This document shows positions 6,581 to 9,652 of a DNA stretch of 9,652 nucleotides, piece by piece. The notes under the pieces were generated by a model, which saw only the letters and a list, made by a program, of their open reading frames with translations, did not search any database and had not been told where the DNA came from. Positions within the stretch are counted from its first letter, which is position 1. Every line of letters begins with the position of its first letter. A program made the translations under genes and the position numbers. The DNA comes from Chthonomonas sp035294505 (GTDB lineage Bacteria > Armatimonadota > Chthonomonadetes > Chthonomonadales > Chthonomonadaceae): assembly GCF_035294505.1 (NCBI RefSeq), contig NZ_DATGKU010000162.1, positions 1 through 9,652 on the forward strand, in the 5' to 3' direction.

Positions 6581-6586
6581 GAGGGG
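6581..6586 (+). promoter_or_regulatory. Ribosome binding site of the ABC ATPase
   Basis: GAGGGG lies 6 nt before GTG 6593. It supports that GTG over the later in-frame GTG at 6605. Confidence 0.55.
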
Positions 6587-6592
6587 TACGTC

Positions 6593-7582
6593 GTGGAAGA
6601 TAACGTGCTGTTGCAAGTAGATGACTTGCGTAAAACTTACGACGATGTTACGGCTGTGGACGGAGTCAGCTTTTCCATTAAAAAGGGCGAGATATTCGGC
6701 CTACTGGGGCCCAATGGCGCCGGCAAAACCACCATCATCCACATGCTCGCCGGCATCTTGCCCCCCACCTCCGGGCGGATTCTTTTTGAAAGTGTGCCCT
6801 ACCGATCCACCCCAGAGGAGCGCAGCCGGTTGGGGGTGGTACCGCAGGAGTTAGCCATCTATGCCAAACTCACCGGCAGAGAAAACCTTTTCTTCTTCGG
6901 CAGGCTCTACGGTCTGCATGGTTCCATGCTCGCGCACCGCGTGGCCGAAGTGCTTGAACTTGTTGGTCTTTCCGAGCATGCCGACCGCCTTGTGGAGAAG
7001 TATTCCGGTGGCATGAAGCGTCGTCTCAATCTAGCCGCAGGGCTGCTGCATGCGCCCCAGCTTCTCCTGCTAGATGAACCCACCGTGGGAGTCGATCCGC
7101 AGTCACGCAATCACATCTTTGAGGGAATTCGCGCTCTGAATCGAAACGGGCTTACCATTCTCTACACCAGTCACTACATGGAGGAGGTGCAACTGCTTTG
7201 CGATCGCGTAGGTATCATAGACCGCGGCAAGCTTATCGCCTGCGACACCGTGGCCAACCTTATCGCCCGTCAGGGTGGCTCGGCCATCGAGCTGGTGATC
7301 GAGGGGAAAGCGGCCGGCCTTGAATCGCTGCCGAGCGACGACGAGCTGACAGCAGCTCTTGCCTCGATCCCCCTTGTGGACACCATTGAGGTAAAGAAAG
7401 TCTCGCAGGACGCCCTTAGCCAACACGTCATCACGGTATATAGTGCAAAACCCCATCAGGCTTTACCTGAAATGGTGCGGCTCCTAAATTCCTACTCCCT
7501 TCCCATCGTCTCCATCAACATCAAACAACCTACTTTAGAGGACGTTTTTCTTTCGCTTACTGGCAAGCATCTGCGAGATTAG
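6593..7582 (+). CDS. ABC transporter ATP-binding protein, ABC-2 exporter (DrrA-like) type
   Basis: This 329-aa nucleotide-binding subunit would power export by a membrane partner on the cytoplasmic face. All ABC motifs are present: Walker A GPNGAGKT (39-46), Q-loop Q85, signature SGGMK (138-142), Walker B LLLLDE (157-162, catalytic E162), D-loop GVDP and H-loop H194. The region after ~residue 215 forms an extra C-terminal domain ending with TLEDVFLSLTGK, as in ATPases pairing with ABC-2 permeases for drugs, polysaccharides or lipids. The start is a GTG with GAGGGG 6 nt upstream. No permease follows: the next gene is 350 bp away on the other strand, and repeats begin about 9 bp after the stop. 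It may work with permeases encoded elsewhere, or a rearrangement may have removed them. The substrate cannot be told. The reading frame is intact, with no sign of decay. Confidence 0.93.
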   Translation: MEDNVLLQVDDLRKTYDDVTAVDGVSFSIKKGEIFGLLGPNGAGKTTIIHMLAGILPPTSGRILFESVPYRSTPEERSRLGVVPQELAIYAKLTGRENLFFFGRLYGLHGSMLAHRVAEVLELVGLSEHADRLVEKYSGGMKRRLNLAAGLLHAPQLLLLDEPTVGVDPQSRNHIFEGIRALNRNGLTILYTSHYMEEVQLLCDRVGIIDRGKLIACDTVANLIARQGGSAIELVIEGKAAGLESLPSDDELTAALASIPLVDTIEVKKVSQDALSQHVITVYSAKPHQALPEMVRLLNSYSLPIVSINIKQPTLEDVFLSLTGKHLRD

Positions 7583-7590
7583 GTACAGAT

Positions 7591-7620
7591 GGGATAGGGG
7601 ACGAATAAGATAGGCTTGCT
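7591..7620 (-). repeat. Inverted copy of the variant tail of module copy 3
   Basis: The reverse complement reads AGCAAGCCTATCTTATTCG then TCCCCTATCCC, matching 6134-6163 at 29 of 30 positions. It starts 9 bp after the ABC ATPase stop codon. Confidence 0.75.
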
Positions 7621-7682
7621 TATCAGCCCCCACCCCCCCGCCCCTCCCCCCATTGGGGAGAGGCCCCTCGCCGTGGGCAACT

Positions 7683-7728
7683 CAGCGGCCACTACAACTT
7701 CCATGATCGTCTATCTCACTGGCCGCTG
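7683..7728. repeat. CAGCGGCC palindromic element, copy 3
   Basis: CAGCGGCCA (7683-7691) and TGGCCGCTG (7720-7728) form a perfect 9-bp stem. On the minus strand the inner sequence GTGAGATAGACGAT resembles copy 4. The total length is again 46 bp. Confidence 0.75.
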
Positions 7729-7761
7729 CATCGCCGTGCGCTAGCACCTCCCGAATCGGGG

Positions 7762-7861
7762 GAAAGGACGGGATAGGGGGCGAACAAGGCTGACTTGCTT
7801 TGCTAACTGCCTCTAGAACCGTGAAGCCGGCAGTCTCTGCAGCCCCACCCCTTTCCCTCAG
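7762..7861 (-). repeat. 154-bp module body, inverted, headless
   Basis: The reverse complement matches 5298-5397 of copy 1 with four mismatches in 100 bp, including 66 bp of perfect identity (7762-7827). The 33-bp head is absent. Where it and the TTTCCATTCCCA part should be, palindromic element copy 4 begins, its last bases forming the CTG of CTGAGGGAAAGG. This suggests insertion of the palindrome or recombination at it. Confidence 0.85.
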
Positions 7862-7904
7862 CGGCCTGTGTCGTTCCCTTCATCGTCTATCTCTCTGGCC
7901 GCTG
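7859..7904. repeat. CAGCGGCC palindromic element, copy 4
   Basis: CAGCGGCC (7859-7866) pairs with GGCCGCTG (7897-7904), again 46 bp overall. The minus-strand reading CGGCCAGAGAGATAGACGAT closely follows copy 1, and the flank TCTTGCAGACAGCAACG is shared with 5422-5438. It lies ~30 bp beyond the VanW stop codon. Confidence 0.75.
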
Positions 7905-7934
7905 CGTTGCTGTCTGCAAGACGAAAGGATAGGG

Positions 7935-9467
7935 TTAGGGTGGCGTAGGAAGTTGAGCAGGCTGTGGGGTCGGCGGGCGTTGTGTTGGGGGTGGAGTGAG
8001 ACGCCCTCTCACACCAACACGCACGATCTCCGGTTGCGCTTCATAGTGTGACGGAATCACATCTCGGCTCACCACCTTGCCGTCTATGCGGACGATCTGA
8101 TACCACACGGTGCGCACATCCGGGCGCCCCTCCTGTTCCACAATCCGACGCCCCGGCGGCAGTTTGGGATCATGAATAATCTCTACGGGTACATCGCCCT
8201 CATGAAGGCGTCCGCGCACGAGTTCCACTTTGCGATTCGGATCGACGTGTCCAAAAATATCGAATGTCAGTAAGCCTCTACGCGTCCGACCGATGATGTA
8301 GACGGGATAGGGCAAACTGTTCTGGAAGCGCATATCCAGCTCCCCATAGGCGACGGTTGCATCACGACCGGTGGGAATGCCCCCATCGGAAACGGGAAAC
8401 GAGTGGTGATTGCGAAGCACGGTTTTTAACCCAGCCTTCAGGGCGGCATTGTAAAGGGTGCCGGATACTTGGCAGATTCCACCCCCCACCCCCGGTTGCA
8501 ACTTTCCGTGAATAATAACAGGCGCCACATCGAAACCGCTGGACAGCACGCGAGGCCCTACGGTTTCGTTAAAGGAAAAGATTTGGCCGGGCAATAACAG
8601 GGTTCCATCAATTTTTTCGGTAGCCACCTCGATGTTATGCCCTCGCTTCCCCTCATCATACCAGGTGCTATAAGATGAGAGCTTTCCATTTATGGTGCGC
8701 AAGAGGTCATAAGTAATGCGCGGCTGTACCACTTGGGTAGGCAGGTTGAGATCGAGTAGATTGCCAGAGTTTCCTGTTGTTATCGCATCGCTCCCGCCTC
8801 TCGTATCTGTGCTTGAAGAAGATAACGTGTTGAACTGCTGCCAAGCGTTGGTTACGATTGGTGCAGCTGCGTCTACATCTATGGCCTGCCCGGGCACCTC
8901 ATGTTTTAGCCCAAAACCTCCCTTCGGAAGCAACACGATCTTCGCATTGATGGGTGGAACCTGCGTGAGATGCGCCACATGAGTCAGCGCCTCGTGAAGC
9001 TGTTTCTGATCGACCGTGATCGTGGGCGTAATAGGGGTGTCCGGTTTGGATGGCCTTACCAGAGCGGCTATTTTAGATAGCCAGCTTGTTTGTCCGGCCT
9101 GCTCTGCGGCTTGGAGCGTGGTGTCGACATCAATGCCAAGTCCCAGCGTTCTCGCCCGTATCGAGATCGGGGGGCTGTTGGCTATCCCTTGAGCATGCAG
9201 AGTAAAGAGCGTTGCGCACCTATCCTGCGCCCACTGCAGTATCGCGTCCCTCGCCGCCGCCGGCGTCTTGCCGCCAAGGTCTAGCGTAAAGAGATGAACG
9301 CCGGGAGCGATAGCATCTTCGGAGTGGAGGCGATGAGAGTACAGAAAAAATAGAGAACTGCCAATTGCCAACAGCGGAAGCGGTAGGAGAAAGAAAAGGC
9401 TCAGTAGCCCCTTTCCTTGGCGCCACACGGATATACGTTGCAATAGGTTCCGATCCGAGCGAGACAT
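7935..9467 (-). CDS. Membrane-anchored VanW-domain protein with G5-like C-terminus
   Basis: VanW proteins (PF04294) are envelope proteins of unknown biochemical function, named after an accessory gene of vancomycin-resistance operons; a homolog alone does not imply resistance. From ATG 9467 the protein has 510 residues. These are a short basic N-terminus, one hydrophobic anchor (~20-43, rich in Leu/Phe), then an extracytoplasmic region whose segment ~150-215 (PPINAKIVLL, PGQAIDVDAAA) resembles peptidoglycan-binding PF12229. A Ser/Thr/Gly-rich linker follows, then the VanW domain (~260-395) with YSTWYDEGKRGHNI, LPGQIFSFNETVGPR, GGGICQVSGTLYNAAL and HHSFPVSDG. A G5-like segment (~415-490; VVSRDVIPSHYEAQPEIVRV) and a Pro/Thr-rich tail close it. 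ATG 9467 is chosen because GGAGGT lies 7 nt upstream. An in-frame ATG at 9533 would add 22 residues but lacks a good RBS and would overlap the upstream gene. It is probably co-transcribed with that gene. Confidence 0.93.
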   Translation of the reverse strand: MSRSDRNLLQRISVWRQGKGLLSLFFLLPLPLLAIGSSLFFLYSHRLHSEDAIAPGVHLFTLDLGGKTPAAARDAILQWAQDRCATLFTLHAQGIANSPPISIRARTLGLGIDVDTTLQAAEQAGQTSWLSKIAALVRPSKPDTPITPTITVDQKQLHEALTHVAHLTQVPPINAKIVLLPKGGFGLKHEVPGQAIDVDAAAPIVTNAWQQFNTLSSSSTDTRGGSDAITTGNSGNLLDLNLPTQVVQPRITYDLLRTINGKLSSYSTWYDEGKRGHNIEVATEKIDGTLLLPGQIFSFNETVGPRVLSSGFDVAPVIIHGKLQPGVGGGICQVSGTLYNAALKAGLKTVLRNHHSFPVSDGGIPTGRDATVAYGELDMRFQNSLPYPVYIIGRTRRGLLTFDIFGHVDPNRKVELVRGRLHEGDVPVEIIHDPKLPPGRRIVEQEGRPDVRTVWYQIVRIDGKVVSRDVIPSHYEAQPEIVRVGVRGRLTPPPTQRPPTPQPAQLPTPP

Positions 9468-9511
9468 TACATCAACCTCCAGCTCAATAATTCGGTATTG
9501 AAGGCGTTCAT
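9467..9511 (-). CDS. Possible 14-aa bridging ORF between the partial gene and VanW
   Basis: This encodes MNAFNTELLSWRLM. Its ATG overlaps the TGA of the upstream gene (ATGA at 9508-9511), and its TAA overlaps the VanW start (TAATG at 9465-9469). The VanW RBS lies inside it. It could couple translation of the two flanking genes. Its own RBS is weak (AAGGAG about 13 nt upstream) and the arrangement may be chance. Confidence 0.3.
   Translation of the reverse strand: MNAFNTELLSWRLM
9475..9480 (-). promoter_or_regulatory. Ribosome binding site deciding the VanW start
   Basis: On the minus strand GGAGGT lies 7 nt before ATG 9467. No comparable site precedes the upstream in-frame ATG at 9533, whose nearest purine run (GAGGTAG) is over 20 nt away. 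The site therefore favours the 510-aa form. Confidence 0.75.
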
Positions 9512-9652
9512 GGCTCGTTTCGCTCTCCTTCATGGCAATGGCAGCAGCACGGAGCTACCTCTTGCGGGGCATCGTAAGGCACGTTAGCGGCAGAGAGTTG
9601 CCTTTCCATGCGCAGAATAAGCTCCTCAAGCCTCTCATTATGCTGCTCGAGC
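9508..9652 (-). CDS. C-terminal fragment of an unidentified protein with a Cys/His cluster (5' end outside window)
   Basis: Read on the minus strand from the window edge, one frame stays open for 47 codons to TGA at 9510-9508. The first part, LEQHNERLEELILRMERQL, is a charged amphipathic helix, probably coiled coil. The end, APCCCHCHEGERNEP, has four Cys and two His within six residues (CCCHCH) and could bind a metal. I do not recognise the family. It ends 40 bp before the VanW start on the same strand, so it is probably the preceding gene of that operon. The fragment is short and coding status rests on the open frame, helix-like composition and the tight junction with VanW. Confidence 0.55.
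   Translation of the reverse strand, partial: LEQHNERLEELILRMERQLSAANVPYDAPQEVAPCCCHCHEGERNEP

Larger units (their letters stand above)
7583..7934. repeat. Inverted repeat cluster between convergent ABC and VanW genes
   Basis: This 352-bp gap is nearly all repeat. Read on the minus strand from 7934, it contains a palindrome module, the body of the 154-bp module, a second palindrome, a CGAGGGGCCTC/G-rich block and the variant tail ending CCCCTATCCC. Palindrome, G-rich block and body occur in the same relative order as around 6018-6281, but inverted. No gene, and no clear conventional terminator, is seen. The palindromes may serve as terminators for the two convergent genes. Confidence 0.8.

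Noticed and set aside
6362..6616. 84-codon open frame on - upstream of the ABC ATPase
   Set aside because: It overlaps the ABC start, crosses the C/G tract and repeat copy 4, and has no coding character.
7800..8051. 83-codon open frame on + at the VanW 3' end
   Set aside because: It is half repeat and half antisense to VanW, with no independent support.
7935..9467. Vancomycin resistance determinant
   Set aside because: The VanW domain alone is widespread in envelope proteins, and no vanH/A/B/X or sensor genes are present.
9468..9533. N-terminal extension of VanW from ATG 9533
   Set aside because: It lacks a suitable RBS and would overlap the upstream gene by 26 bp, while ATG 9467 has an ideal GGAGGT; retained only as an alternative.

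Overview
The window comes from a moderately GC-rich bacterial chromosome. The genes are housekeeping or envelope-related: a bacterial SMC, a Tat-type lipoprotein, a cytoplasmic BtuF-like protein, an ABC-2-type ATPase and a VanW protein. Two stretches are packed with short dispersed repeats. No gene fixes the taxon. Strong Shine-Dalgarno sites, a bacterial-type SMC, a VanW/G5-like envelope protein and noncoding repeats with a TCATTTCGAG-type hairpin would fit a free-living non-model phylum such as Armatimonadota or Chloroflexota. That is a guess, not something read from the sequence.

Layout. (1) 2-3400 (+): smc, lacking only its first ~64 codons, which lie outside the window. (2) 3397-4227 (+): a predicted Tat-exported lipoprotein of unknown family, overlapping the smc stop by 4 bp and so probably translationally coupled to it. 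(3) 4211-5146 (-): a BtuF/Peripla_BP_2-like protein with no signal peptide, convergent with the lipoprotein and overlapping it by 17 bp. (4) 5147-6592: about 1.45 kb without a credible gene, mostly a mosaic of repeats. It holds a 154-bp module in three full-length copies plus one truncated copy, each led by a 33-bp hairpin-forming head, together with palindromic CAGCGGCC elements, a duplicated 97-bp module and G-rich tracts. (5) 6593-7582 (+): an ABC transporter ATPase with no permease in view. (6) 7583-7934: repeat modules of the same families in inverted orientation, filling nearly the whole gap. (7) 7935-9467 (-): a membrane-anchored VanW-domain protein. (8) 9508-9652 (-): the C-terminal 47 codons of another gene, probably the first gene of the VanW operon. 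A 14-codon ORF bridges the two by ATGA and TAATG overlaps.

The genes do not form an evident pathway. The most notable structure is the repeat mosaic. It surrounds the lone ABC ATPase gene in opposite orientations, with a 66-bp perfect inverted match between the two sides, so recombination could flip the gene. The repeat head can fold into a stable hairpin with a GAA triloop and tandem G-A mismatches, which resembles REP elements mobilised as single-stranded DNA. No transposase is encoded here, so any mobilising enzyme would have to act in trans.
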